A stretch of 64,000 bases of DNA from Hymenochaete sp. R1 (GCA_019400425.1 JAFREE010000012.1:248001-312000), one strand, 5' to 3'. Positions 15,643 to 27,299 are shown, numbered from the stretch's first letter. Numbers and translations: made by a program. Notes: generated by a model from the sequence alone, not told the origin.

Positions 15643-15825
15643 TGAGGATGATGAAAGTGTTAATGTGAAGTGGCGAGAAGGAAGTTACTTGGTTGAAGTT
15701 GAGGAGGAAGATGGCGGTAGAAGATGAAGGGGTGGAGAGACATTCTGGACCCTTTTATGTTTTTCGAGGGAAGCCACAATCGGCTAAGAGCTGGTTCTGC
15801 TCAGAGACAGCGCAACAAACCACAG

Positions 15826-15843
15826 ACGCGTGACAAAACGCGT
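15826..15843 (-). promoter_or_regulatory. paired ACGCGT elements upstream of histone H3
   Basis: ACGCGT occurs at 15826-15831 and again at 15838-15843, twelve bases apart centre to centre, about 185-200 bases upstream of the H3 ATG. ACGCGT is the MCB/MBF box that drives G1/S transcription in yeasts. A CACGTG palindrome follows at about 15,846. Function here is inferred. Confidence 0.5.
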
Positions 15844-16387
15844 TTCACGTGATATGTGACATGTCACAGCACAGTCACGCTCTCGACGTTCTCGATCTCG
15901 ATTTCCTCTAGCTCTCAAACAGGCAGGCAATCCGAAATGCAACCTCCTAGATAACACTTCAAGATCGCACCGTGTTTTACAACGCACATAACAGTCAGAC
16001 GAGCCCCAGTATCGTTTTCAAGATACGCCGCTTGGCAACACAGAAGCACCTAGTCGACTTGTGCTGCTTGCTCAATTACAGACCGCTGAATTGGTTAAGG
16101 CTTCTCATATGATCAACTTTTACAAATCGTGTGGATTCCACGGGATGGCGGCTGGCTTCTAGTGTTAGGATAGGGCTCATTAATGGTGTCTCAACAACCG
16201 ACCAGCTCAGTTTGAAAGACCCCTTAGATGTGATCGGACGAATGGAGTCATGGCTCTGCTTCCGATGACCAGTCTCACCGGCAATCCCTCCCTGCCAGCC
16301 TCATTTTCACCCAGAGTCAGAGGATACATAAACTCAGGCTTAATTCGAACTATGCCCAGTCGTCCATGCTCTTCGTCTTGTTTCCCC

Positions 16388-18961
16388 ATGACCTCTATCG
16401 ACTCCACACTCAAGTCTGCTGTAGGCTCCACGTCCGATAACGCCAAAGTCAACGACCTTAAGCAGCAAATAGCTGTCATCAAAAATACCTAGCTGGGCTT
16501 GACTATAGACCACGGACTGCTCGACTCCGACACCGACGACTGGCGCAAGGTCAGCAACGGCTAGACTGAAAGCTCGATGCTACTCGAAGACCAAATCGCA
16601 AGGGAGAAGATATACCAGTTTGACCACGAACGGATCCCCGAATGTATCGTCCATGCTCGCGTTGTGGATGCATCTGACTATTTCAAAGTCTTTCTGTAAG
16701 CACACTAGAGCCGGTGCCTTGATGGACCGGTCTTGCACGACTCTTGTCCTCATCCGTTTCAGAATTGTTCAAAGGTCTCGTGATAACCTGGTGAGTTTCG
16801 AGGATTGGAATCTGTCAAAACTATTGTGCTTACACTTCTTCGAAAGAACGACATATGTGATGTACGAGGACTCGCCGTCAAGTTCTACACTCGAGAGGGA
16901 AATTGGGACATCATTGGCAATAGCTTCCCAGTGTTCTTCATCCAGGACGCTATCAGCTTCCCTGATTTCGTGCTTGCTGTACGTTGGTTTCTTTCCGTCC
17001 GGTGCTCTCAGATTGCTGAAAAAAAGAATAGCCCAAGGTACGATTCCTTCAGAGTTCGTGACTGACGCTCTATAAAGTTACTCGTATCCAATCTTTAGCC
17101 CGAACCCCTGCGATGAGGTCCCGCAAGGGCAGACCGCACACAATCATTTTTGGGATTGCTTTGATCTTCAATCACAAAGTACGTTTCATGCGCTTCCATG
17201 TGTTCGGCGATATTTACAACGTCTTTCAGCTTGTCACACAATATTGTAGGCTATGAGCGACAGAAGAATCTCCCGATCATATAGAATGGTATAGGGCTTC
17301 GGAGTCAACGCTTCTACTGCGAACAAGGCAGAAAGCGGGCAATTTTATGCCAAGTTCCATTGGTCACTCGAATTTGGCGTGCACAGCTTGGTTTGGGGCG
17401 GGGCACTGAAGCTCGCCGGTCAAGATCTTGGTCAGTACTTGAGGTCGACTGTAATACTTGGCTTAACTCATGCGACCATGTAGATCTCCATCGCAAGGAT
17501 TTGAATAAGATGATTGAGAATGGCGCTTCTCTAGTATGGACGTTAGTGATTCAAGACTTATCGAGGTAGATCAACTCAACATCGACTTCGATCTCCGACG
17601 CTATGTAAAGCCCGGCCCGAAAATCTAGTCCCACTCCAGCCTGTAGCCGAAATGGTCTTGGACCGCGATGTACACGAGCTCACCCAAACGGAGCAAGTTG
17701 CGTTATGTGACTGCCATGTTGTTCCCAGGATCTGTTTCAGTGATGATCTGCTGTTGCAAGTGTGGAACTTCTCATATTTCGACACTCAAATCTCGCGTCT
17801 TGGAATCAACTGCCAAGAGGTTCATCCATTTCCCTTCATATGGCTTTAACAATCGTGCACCTGACCTTCAGCTTTAGTTTCCGACCGACTGACCCGTTTG
17901 TCCTTACATGAAGTTCACCCACGACGGCGCGATGGGACATCGCATCATCAAAGGATCGGTAAACTACTCACCCAACCGGTTTGAACACGTCCCTACGGTG
18001 CATGTCGGGAAGGGGAGGTTACCCTGAGTACGTTCAGTGCTCGTCTACATGGCACTTCTTTGATATCCTTTCATTTTAGATATCCACAGAAAGATCCGAG
18101 CGTCAAATCCCGTGCTCATGGCTCCAAACTTGCGGAACACTGGAGGCAGGCACAAATGTCCTACAGCTATTTGGTTCCGATTAACAAGAATCATCTTATC
18201 AGCGCAATTTCATGTGCGCTAGTCCACTGCGACGGCCCTACCGTCTACAAAATTGCAATGCACTCTCTCAATGACATCAATGCCGACCTCGCCAAGCAAG
18301 TCGCCGTCAACATCGGTGGGCCCATTCCCGACAGAGCAGGTCGCACGAACCACGGGTAGAAGGCGAGTTAATGCCCAAGACGCCTACGATCAAGTTTCGT
18401 CGTATTGCATTCCTTGTCGTCGACGGATGTGATCTGACTGTAGTTGAAGCCTTTGAAGCGGGTATCACGGTCGCTGATGCGCTTCCGCTTGTCATCGCTA
18501 TTTTTCGTGGAACCATCGATCCTGCTTGCGGAAAGGTGGGGCAAGGACAGGGGATAATGGCCGATGATCATTTGGAAGGACAACGTCCGACGATGTTTGA
18601 CGCACTGTTTATTGCTGGTAATGCTGAGTGTGAAGTAACGGTTGTGCTCTTCAGTGGGTTCTCAAAGCTTCCGGATAGTTGACTAATGGAGCTGTCGGTA
18701 AAGGTGCGTTCATGTGTAATTGATCACTCCAATACTTGATGTTCATCGCCTTTGCTTTCAGCTGTGACATTCTTGCGCAACGCCGTTCGCCTGCCTGAAA
18801 TTCAAATTTCCGGTCAAACGCCCAACCACGTCGTGAATGACCGTAGTGTGGTCATCGCACCCTATTTCTCATCTCCGTCTTCCCTCTCTGATAGTCTCAA
18901 GAGCATCAAGGGCGCAACGGATTTCTTTTCGGTGTTTACTTACGAGGATAATCGGCATTGA
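16388..18961 (+). pseudogene. decayed large-subunit catalase
   Basis: Matches to a fungal large-subunit catalase (hydrogen peroxide dismutation, with C-terminal flavodoxin-like domain) run in order across all three + frames. N-terminal arm from ATG 16388; [20 protein letters not shown] (about 16,580); [15 protein letters not shown] (16,880) and [32 protein letters not shown] (17,340); TEQVALCDCHVVP and FSDDLLLQVWNFSYFDTQIS (17,690-17,800); DGAMGHRIIKGSVNY (17,920); HWRQAQMSYSYLVP (18,140); and the C-terminal domain PKTPTIKFRRIAFLVVDG (18,374) to GATDFFSVFTYE (18,940). There are in-frame stops (for example a TAG near 16,562) and several frameshifts, more than introns can explain. The His-containing segment of the active site is disrupted. 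It cannot make an active enzyme. It abuts the repeat field to its right. Confidence 0.88.
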
Positions 18962-19129
18962 AACCAGGCAAGGGAAGAAAAGAGCTTCGCAAGCAAGGGT
19001 TCCTTCTGACTTCGACGCATTGAAGGCAAGTGTATTCAAAAATAATGAGTGACGTGTAAAATCAAATAAATTTTCAAAGAATAGGTCAGACATTATTATC
19101 GGCCTGGGGATCTAAGACATTATTAAGGT

Positions 19130-22100
19130 TGATTCTAACTAGGTGAGGCTGTTCGCCTGTATGAATATCAATGTCAGCCCGCCCATACGCGGTATTTTTA
19201 GTTCATATCAAAGTGGATGTCTAGATGGCTGACTGATTGTCATCTTTCTAAGACATGGTACAAGGCTGACCGTTCTTAAGTTGGGACTCGGAAGCCAGCC
19301 CTTAATCCAGTTTTAGCCATTCAGCCCCGTTCGGACGGGATGGGAAAGGGCTGACTGAAATGAAATAGGATTACCAGCCTCAGCCTCAGCGTAAACGACA
19401 TTATCATTACGAAACCGATTCACAATGAACACTTCAGGACTCGGAGGTGGCTGGCTGAGTGGCTGACCGACGAACCAGCCAATCAACATTCACTAATAAT
19501 AACCCTGCGAACCCAATCCTCGATTCGAACGGTGCGGTTCCAAACAGAACCGAGAACGCTCACTCACCAAGCTACTACCAGTACCACTAGTACTAGTACT
19601 GCCAGTCTCACCATCCACGTTTCGAAAGACGGCCGGCACGCATGTGGCTGACCGTCAGCAGCCTCACTGTAGTCAGCTGAGTCAGCCCCAGCCAAAGAAT
19701 TCTGGTCAGCCTCAAAATGATCACAAGAAAAGCTATCTCAGCCTCCATCGCAAATATCCGTGTAATATCACTCACTGTCAGCCTCAGCTCCATTTTCGAA
19801 CGGTCCGTATTGAAATAATAATAATCTCCTTGTCTTGCTGTGACGTCTCGGCCTCAAACCCAAACTTGTACCAATTGTGCGCGTACGGTGCTGGGCGAGG
19901 CTGACGGTACCGTGGTAGCAGCCCCTGGGCCTTAGCTCTAGTTAGTACCAGTCCGGTTTGTGATACGGTGATACCGAGATGAGTTAACAAAACAAACCCC
20001 AGATGGAGAACAACCTGAGGTGGCTGACAGGTCACGGTGGCGTCAGCCTCATATAGCTACTGTAAGACAAGTCAGCCTCCCTCCATATTCTAGTAAGTGA
20101 AACTCACTTCTGTCAGCCTCAGAATCGATATCAATTAGCTTGCTGCGAATCAACGCCGGGATTGTTTATACGTCCAAACTTGATAGTCTGAGGCGCATTC
20201 GCCACGATTGATGTTTCATTGTCCTCAGTCTAACTCTAAGCGAGGCTGACGCCTTACTAGTAGCGGTCTTACTCGACTTCGAATGAACACCATAACAACC
20301 GTGACGAGAACCATCATTCGCGCCAGGACTTCAAGTGGTCAGCCTCGATTTCAATGCCCAACGGTCAATATCAAAACAACTTTACTTCCTGGATTCTTGT
20401 CTCAGTGCCGGTGGCACAGACCGTACTTCAATCGCTTTTTTGCGGTACAGACCGTCAGCAAGGCTTTGAAACATTAATATTGGATTTATACTGGTCTCGC
20501 TCGACGTCATAACCCTTATAATAACTGAATTGAAGCTGGGACCGAGGTCGTCAGCCTTCGGTATCAGTTCCGTTTGCTAGACATCGTGCCTTGGATGTAA
20601 GACTGACTCTTCGGTTAAAGCGGGCTGACCGGATGCGTACAAGATGTCAGCTCGAGCCCGGGCCAGCCAGCCTCAAAATCACTATGAGAAACGTTCATGT
20701 CAGCCCTACTCCGCAATTAAATCACATTTTGCATATGGCTCATCAGCAGTCTAAGCCTCAATACTTGGTCTGCATCCTGGATCGTCTGCAATGCGTTAGC
20801 CTCGTACAGTACTTTGTTTGGCGGCGGAGTCGATGAGGGTGGGCTGACAGTGATACTGTCAGCCCTACACCGGCAGAAGTCCTGTTTGTGATAATGTAAG
20901 GTAGCGTACTAGACAGGCCGAAAGTAAACTCAGTCCATTTCAAAAGAGAATGTGGAATGCATAAGGTCCACTAACTGCAGTTTCATTGAAAACGTCCCAA
21001 AAGCGACAATCTGGTTCATCTCAAAATGTGACTGACCGGAATATAGATAAAATACTATTGGTCTCATCCGGATTCCAATGTCTTACCCTAGAAGCTGACA
21101 CCGAAACTGTCAGCCTTTATTGGTCCCATTTACAATGCCAATGCCAGCCACTTTAGCTGGCTGGTGCATCGATTTTTAAATACTAGACTGCCGCTCCGGT
21201 CCGTCGAAGCAAGCTGGCAGACTCACCTGAGGTCAGCGCCAGTCCGTTCCGAAAGCACTGTAAGACTCGCCAGCCCTCCTTCATAAGATAAGGAATGCCA
21301 GCCTCGGCGTTTATACATGTATCAGATAATAATTAGCTCCAAAATAATATCACCCTATATTTCATTCACTGGCATGTCTGAACTTGAATATTCCGTTTTG
21401 ATTTGAAACATCTGCGACTTCACAGTCTTGGCCACGTACGATAATTTGTTGTCGCTAGTGGCATAGATGGAATTGTGCTGACACCGTCAGCCCACCAGGC
21501 AGAAGTCTTGTCTGTGATATAGCACATTACGCTGGGCAGTCGGATAGAAAAGTCAGTCTATTTCCAAACAAAAATTCCAAACGAAAACTAACATTGGCGG
21601 CGATAAAAACGTCACGAAAAAGGCGGCTTGCAGGCTGGCTGGCTGACGGATGTTACTAGTCGATTCTCTTAACTAGCCGATTTCTGACCCATCGAGACAG
21701 ATGAAGGTTTTGGACGCGGTCGAGTCCGGGTCAGACCATAATCCTTCCTGTTGCGGTCAGCTCCATTAGTGGCAGTCAGTGGCGGTCGTAACACGCATGA
21801 GACAACTTGAAAGTGGCGGGGTGGTTGCCGGACGTCAGCCTCAGCCAGACTTCACATTGGTCAGCACCAGAATATTAATCACTGTAAGACATGTCAGCCT
21901 CCTTCCTAACACAAAGTTCAAATGGTCCCCAGTCTCACCGGAAATATTATACGCGTCTGAACTCCAATCATCCATTGTGGATGATCTGCGAAGCCGGTAA
22001 CAGTGTAAATAAAACGGCCTCGTTCAATATCGTACGCAATCAATCGTAGTCGATACTGTCGGCCCTTTGTTGTCAGCCCATTTCGCAATATCAACCTGGT

Positions 22101-22730
22101 ATGTAGGCTGACACCTCACTCTCTTTTGTCAGCTAGCACCTTTCTCCACCGCCAAAACAGGCTGACAGGTCTAGAGTACGCCAGCTTCAGTTAGCCTCAA
22201 GTGCGCTCTAAGACATGTTAGCCGCATTTCGATCTAACCGTAGTATTTTTATAAGCTCTCATGGTCGGTTTCGAAATAGTGTCTCTTCTTGTGGCTGGTA
22301 ACACCCCAGCTGCAACGTTTCGTCGAGGATAGTCAGACACTACCGTGACTACGGTCAGTCTCGTCCGATATCATCACGTATCCCGTCGAGCCGAACACTG
22401 TCAGCTCTTGGTGTCGGTCTCGTCCACTATACCAGCCTCCGAGCCAGTGAGAGTCGATGTTGCCATTTCTAGGATATTGTCTAATCCTGAATGGGTTATG
22501 TCAGCCTTGTTCACAACTTCAGGTTCAATCCTTCCTTGTCTCACCCTCACTTGTCAGCCTTCGTTCACTTTTATATCCCCGCCTCCTCTCCTCAGAGTCA
22601 CTTGGGCTGGTATGCGCACACCTGATTTTTCCAGCCCTGTGGCTTAACCTAAGATTTCTAGGTGTTAGCCCTCCGACTAGACAAGAATAGGAATAAAATT
22701 GCCAGCCTCACTTCCGCTGTACCTCTTTCC
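19130..22730. repeat. gene-free field dense in GTCAGCC / GGCTGAC
   Basis: Over about 3.6 kb the heptamer GTCAGCC (often GTCAGCCTC) and its complement recur dozens of times, every 50-100 bases on average. Shorter CAGCC and GGCTG runs lie between them. Examples: 19,381-19,392, 19,672, 19,709, 19,906, 20,042, 20,117, 20,339, 20,843 and 21,896. Both orientations are common, sometimes as inverted pairs such as GGGCTGACAGTGATACTGTCAGCCC at 20,841-20,865 (described by position). The motif stops abruptly near 22,730 and is not dense left of 19,130. No ORF over about 100 codons fits a protein. It resembles the subterminal motif arrays of large DNA transposons or a degenerate satellite; neither is proven. 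Confidence 0.75.
20640..21890. repeat. two diverged tandem copies of a unit of about 620 bases
   Basis: Matching landmarks recur at a steady offset. GGCAGAAGTC(C/T)TGT at 20,872 and 21,498 is 626 apart. CACTGTAAGAC at 21,256 and 21,880 is 624 apart. CACTAAC followed by AAAACGTC near 20,970-20,990 and 21,587-21,610 is about 617 apart. A further weak TGTAAGAC-GTCAGCCTCC copy is at 20,061. The copies are strongly diverged, so only islands match. Confidence 0.6.
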
Positions 22731-24400
22731 AGCTTAGCATTCTGCTTTCGATGTCAGCAAGTTAGTCGATTTTCCTTTTACCTGCATTGACCCACTCTTA
22801 CCTTTGATACATCCACCTCCATCTTTGTCGCGAGCTGATTGAAGACGTCGACCACCGTAATGGATTTCGAATATCTCAAACCTGTAACAAAGCTTGAACA
22901 GACTGCGTAAGTTCCCCTCGCTCATTCGCTGCGGAAACACATGCGTTAGTAATTAAACTTTTTCAGTTTTCCAGGTCTTCATCTAAGCAAAGAGCGTCCG
23001 CAGTGACTGCCAGAGTGTGGGCGTTAAAGGGTCAAAATTAGGATTGACGCTCGTCATCCACGATCGACAAATTAGATAGGTACGTCGACTGCGGTGACGT
23101 TGGTGAACCAGTTTGGCTTCCTGCATCTTGGTTCCGCAGCGAGGAAGATTATGATTAGAGACCAACTGAGGTCTTTCGTCGCACGTCCAAGGTCAATAAG
23201 TATTGTTCTTACTTATCCGCAGTTTTGTCGGAGAAGGTCAAGGGCGGGAAAGCAAGACAAATACAAGATGATGGACATTCGCGAACGCGAGGCGCAACAC
23301 GACATCAGGTCAACCATGCAAGTATCCCGACGGGATAATTCATTGATCTCGTCCTTCGGAGAATTAAGTCGGGATTAGAGTTGGACAACAAGCAAGTCCG
23401 CAGCCAGATCGCAGTCACGGAAGACTTACCATTCCCATACAATCCACACTCGGAATCAGGCGGAACTTGTCGGCACCGAAGGCTTTGTGCAGGAGGAAGA
23501 GACGCTTTGCAGCACGAGAAGGAACGAACAATCAGAGCGCAGCAAGAGCGCTCAATCACCCTTTGTAAGTCAATCCAAGCACGAAGGGCTGACAGATTGC
23601 GCAACATTTGAAGCAACAACGTTCGGGACGTCCGTCCCGCAACCGAAGTTGCTACACACGAGGCGCGCTGCGGTCTGCAGGGGAAGCATGGATTGAAACA
23701 GAACCGACGACTCCATGTCACGATACAAGGTGAAGAAGGTGAGCCACCCGCTACCCCGCAGTCGCAATCGCGTTATCTAGTAGATCTTGCTCGCATGAGG
23801 TCATGCATTCATCGAAGGTTAGTGAAATGCAGATTCAGGAATCAATAAAGGATTGCAAAGAGTCCATGGGTGAAGCATGTGGGGAAGGCGCTGCGGATTA
23901 TGAACTCGTGATGCGCCCAAGGCGGGCAAGGATGGCCTTAGGCGGAATCGAATGAAACAGTGGATGCTGATGATGCTGGAATCGAGCTGGATTGGTAGAT
24001 ACAGTCTTGACGACTGGAAAGTAACAAAATCGTTGTAGGAATGATACGAGTTAGACGTCGAAAGGATAACAACATTGGGAGAGAAAAAGCTTTTAAGACA
24101 TATGAAAGAACAGCCACACTTGTTAGTCACCGTGTCTGACTGAGTGCGCGGTCAAAGCCGGTAGGTCTGAGTGAGTGAGCGCCTGGACCCAGAGACCAGA
24201 CGATTTACATGCAAGTACCCCATCCGAGGACGAGATGGTGATTAGCCCGAGCCCGAGGTCAAATTGTGCGCCTTGAAGTGAGAGTAAGTAAGATGTGAGT
24301 ATTTGTCTGCAAAGGTTGTACTCGCAGATCGAAACAAGAGAGAACTTACTGGCCTGGGCGACGACGAAGGAGGAAAAAGAGTGTGGGAAAGCCAGTGTGA
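22731..24400. other. gene-poor region with coding-like scraps
   Basis: No confident gene was found. On the + strand an ATG at about 22,860 opens MDFEYLKPVTKLEQTA and can be joined through a GTAAGT...CCAG intron to SSSKQRASAVTARVW, then stops. Farther on, a stretch at about 23,480-23,696 reads open (QEEETLCSTRRNEQSERSKS) without a start. These could be exons of a poorly conserved gene or a remnant; I recognise no family. 24,130-24,400 shows nothing coding. Confidence 0.35.
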
Positions 24401-24660
24401 TTATGTCCTGATTTTCAAGATCATACTAGATCATGAGCTGATTGTTTTCAATTGATTCTGATCTTTTTGTATTACATAATAATCCCCTTTGGTCGTTCTG
24501 CTTTTCTCACAGCATTTGAATCGCAGCAACTCCATTTCTCCTTTTCCTTTTCCCTCTCTCTCTCCATCATCCGACCGCCTCTCTCCCTCCCCATCCTCTC
24601 GCTGCGCATATTACTTGACTCACCTCCTTCCTCCGCATCCTCTTCACGAGCGCAGCAGCC

Positions 24661-26022
24661 ATGGAACAGTTTATATCGCCTCAGCTCATCATGAGCGACA
24701 ACTCAAAGAATTTGCAGCAGCAGCAACTCTCGCAGCTTCAGCAAAAGCCGCAACAGTACCAGCATCAAGACACCTTCACACAGACTCAACAGCAGTCATT
24801 GCAGCAACCCTTCTTCAGCCAGCAATCCTTTTCTGGCTTTGACTTCAGCTCGTTCGCAAGCCCTGCAGACGTCCTTGCGCCTCATCCGGACCAATTCGAG
24901 TCTGAACTCGACTCCTCTCTCGCGGGATTTGATCCACTCGCACTCCAGTCTCTCATAGACGAGCAGCCAGACGCCTTCAATTTCCTGCGCTCCGATACCC
25001 CGACGTGCGGTCCCCCGTCCACATTTACCGTCAGTTCGGAGTCCGCATCGGCGTACGATACGCTTTCCTCGTACTCAGAGTCGTTTTACAATCAAGCGAC
25101 GTCGGAATATTCTCTCCCTCTAAACTTTGATATGGATTTCGCCAACGCGCGCATTAGCTCTCACAGCGACATGAGCGCCCAAATCAGCGCTGCAGCCGGT
25201 CTGTCAGCAGACGTGGCCTCGTCCGAATACTCCCACCACTCAACCAGGCACTCTCCTGCCAGCAGTGCCTCAAACAATAATCAGATCGAGTTCTCGTCAC
25301 AATCGTCGTCACCTATCAACGGTCCCACGAGCACCTCTGTTTATTCCGGCTACGGCTCCGGCTCGGACTATTATCCTCCGGTTCATAACTTGAACCATCC
25401 TTCGCTGTCGGCTTACAGTACCGCGCCGGTGGTCTCGCACACGCCTGTGTCTCAGGGTACACAATCCCAGGCTGTGCATTTGCATCGTCCTCCCCAAGGC
25501 CGTTCTCAAAGTCCGGTCGGCGTCGGGATCTCCGTACCCCTCATCCCTCGAATCTCGCACACGGACGCGAGTCGCTCTCACTCAGGGGCTCCCCCTGGTT
25601 ATCAATCGTCCCGTCAACACTCGCGCAATGCATCGAGCCTTGAATCGGAATCGGACACCCGAAAGAAACACCAGTGCACTCAATGTTCGCGAGCCTTTGC
25701 ACGTGCTTACAATCTTAAGACGCACATGGGAACACACGACCCAAAGCGTCAGAAGCCATTCCCCTGCCCTCACAGGGCGTGCGACCGTTCCTTCTCTCGG
25801 AAACATGATTTGGGACGACACCTTGTCTCTATCCATCGCGAGTCTCCCGAAAGCGTCAGGGTTGGTATGGGTGCAGACAACGATGAAGGAAGCGATTGCG
25901 GGAGCTCATATAGCCGTGGGGGTATCGGAATTGCTAGTATAGAGAAGGTGGTGAGGTGCGATGGATGTGGCGCATCTGGGCCAAAACGCTGTGCATGCAA
26001 GGACAGTCCTAGCAGCGAGTAG
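24661..26022 (+). CDS. C2H2 zinc-finger transcription factor with Gln-rich N-terminus
   Basis: This is a single-exon, 453-residue nuclear regulator. Residues 1-60 are Gln-rich (QQQQLSQLQQKPQQYQHQ), residues 60-330 are Ser-rich and disordered, and two adjacent C2H2 fingers sit at about 337-392. Finger 1 is HQCTQCSRAFARAYNLKTHM with a GTH end. Finger 2 is CPHRACDRSFSRKHDLGRHL with an SIH end. The spacer DPKRQKPFPC resembles the usual TGEKPF linker but is longer. A second Cys-rich motif, CDGCGASGPKRCAC, lies near the C-terminus. The leader is pyrimidine-rich (24,540-24,600). The start could be the ATG at 24661 or the in-frame ATG 30 bases later. Finger 1 and 2 resemble fungal stress or development regulators, but I cannot name an orthologue. 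Confidence 0.85.
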   Translation: MEQFISPQLIMSDNSKNLQQQQLSQLQQKPQQYQHQDTFTQTQQQSLQQPFFSQQSFSGFDFSSFASPADVLAPHPDQFESELDSSLAGFDPLALQSLIDEQPDAFNFLRSDTPTCGPPSTFTVSSESASAYDTLSSYSESFYNQATSEYSLPLNFDMDFANARISSHSDMSAQISAAAGLSADVASSEYSHHSTRHSPASSASNNNQIEFSSQSSSPINGPTSTSVYSGYGSGSDYYPPVHNLNHPSLSAYSTAPVVSHTPVSQGTQSQAVHLHRPPQGRSQSPVGVGISVPLIPRISHTDASRSHSGAPPGYQSSRQHSRNASSLESESDTRKKHQCTQCSRAFARAYNLKTHMGTHDPKRQKPFPCPHRACDRSFSRKHDLGRHLVSIHRESPESVRVGMGADNDEGSDCGSSYSRGGIGIASIEKVVRCDGCGASGPKRCACKDSPSSE

Positions 26023-27081
26023 GTGCTAGGAAGTCTGCATTGTTCCTTTTGAGTGAGGCTCTGTCATAATTACAATGTTGAGTCATAGCTTCTGACATTT
26101 GATCCCACCTCCCTTAGAATGATTGTCGAGTCCGAACGTCGAACGTCTCCTTCGCTTTATTTTGTCGTCACCATCGTCCCATTGCATCAAACAAACGTGA
26201 AGCATGATGCGGTAGGAATGATGAGGTGGTCGAGCGAAGCCCCCTCCGTTCTCTGATCGTTGAATCCCAATCTCCTCCTTTACGCTTTCCTTCAACAGGA
26301 ATTCCCTGCCTTTCGAATCACGTTTCCGTACCGTCCAGATAACCAGGCTGGACCCAGCGACGGGCGTGATCAGACGGGAGCAATCATCCTAACTCCTATC
26401 CTTTCAGCGGCGAATGCCGCATCCCCATGATCTGTACTCGTTAACGCGAGTTTCTTTGCTACTATCTATTGTTCTTGCTTTGTCGTTTTCTTGTATCTTT
26501 TGTTAACATCGTTTCTACCTTGGTCGCGATTCTTTTGATCGAATCTGAAGCTGAATAAATATTTTCCAGAACACTATTTTGCCATTCCTTTCTGAACGTA
26601 TGACCTTATTTCCTCCACTGATTTGCCTCTCGTTCGTTGATTTCACTCGTTCTATCTTTTTTTTTCGTCTCATCTCTTTTTTCTACCCACTACCCAAATT
26701 CCACCAAAGACTTAAATAACGTATCGTATTCAGCGTTCTTTGTTCGTTCTCACCTTTGCAGCCTTGCTATTTGTCGTCTCTATTGTCTGCGATCTACATT
26801 ATCTACATTATCTTAGTCTAGCTGGATTCTTTCCTTGATTGCTTTGCCTCAAATTATTCCGCATCTATGCGCGGCCTGCCATAAACGAATAGGATATTGT
26901 ACGATTTGAATGCATTATGAGAACACGCGTAGCTCGCTTTATCCCATTGTTCCGATGAGGTGGTCAAAGAGAAAGCGAAAAGAGAATATTGTCAGGAATT
27001 ATGAGTATCACACGAATGCCGGAAGTCCTGACGGTTCGCGGTGCATTCAACAAAAGAAAGGAAACTCTCCAAAAAATTCAT
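26023..27081. other. gene-free stretch downstream of the C2H2 gene
   Basis: About 1.06 kb probably holds a long 3' UTR. T-rich tracts (26,450-26,700) and a doubled ATCTACATT (about 26,794-26,812) are the only features I see. No ORF on either strand looks real. Confidence 0.5.
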
Positions 27082-27176
27082 AGCCCACCGCGAGGGTCGA
27101 ACTCGCAGCCTTCAGATTCCACCTTTGATGACTCTTAGTAAGAGTCTGACGCTCTATCCGATTGAGCTAGGCGGGC
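27082..27176 (-). tRNA. tRNA-Lys (anticodon CUU) with an intron
   Basis: Read on the minus strand from 27176: acceptor GCCCGCC, D-arm GCTC-AATCGGATA-GAGC, anticodon stem TCAGA, loop with anticodon CTT followed by A37. An intron of about 20 bases follows (CTAAGAGTCATCAAAGGTGG), then the matching stem TCTGA, variable loop, T-arm GCGAG-TTCGACC-CTCGC and acceptor GGTGGGC. All stems pair with at most a G-U. The intron sits at the canonical position one base 3' of the anticodon, as in other fungal nuclear tRNAs. The unpaired 73rd base would be U. Confidence 0.9.
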
Positions 27177-27299
27177 ACTTATAATCAATCAATAACAAAT
27201 AATGTAACGCAAAAACATCTCCTCATACCCACTTATAACATTGTAGTAATATAATACACTACATGTAGGTATACAAGCACCGGAAAAAAATGCACAAAA

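Noticed and set aside
16388..18961. Functional many-intron catalase
   Set aside because: Stops and frame changes fall inside conserved blocks without usable GT-AG pairs.
19130..22730. CRISPR array or coding minisatellite
   Set aside because: Spacing is irregular, both orientations are mixed, and this is a eukaryotic genome; no long frame persists.
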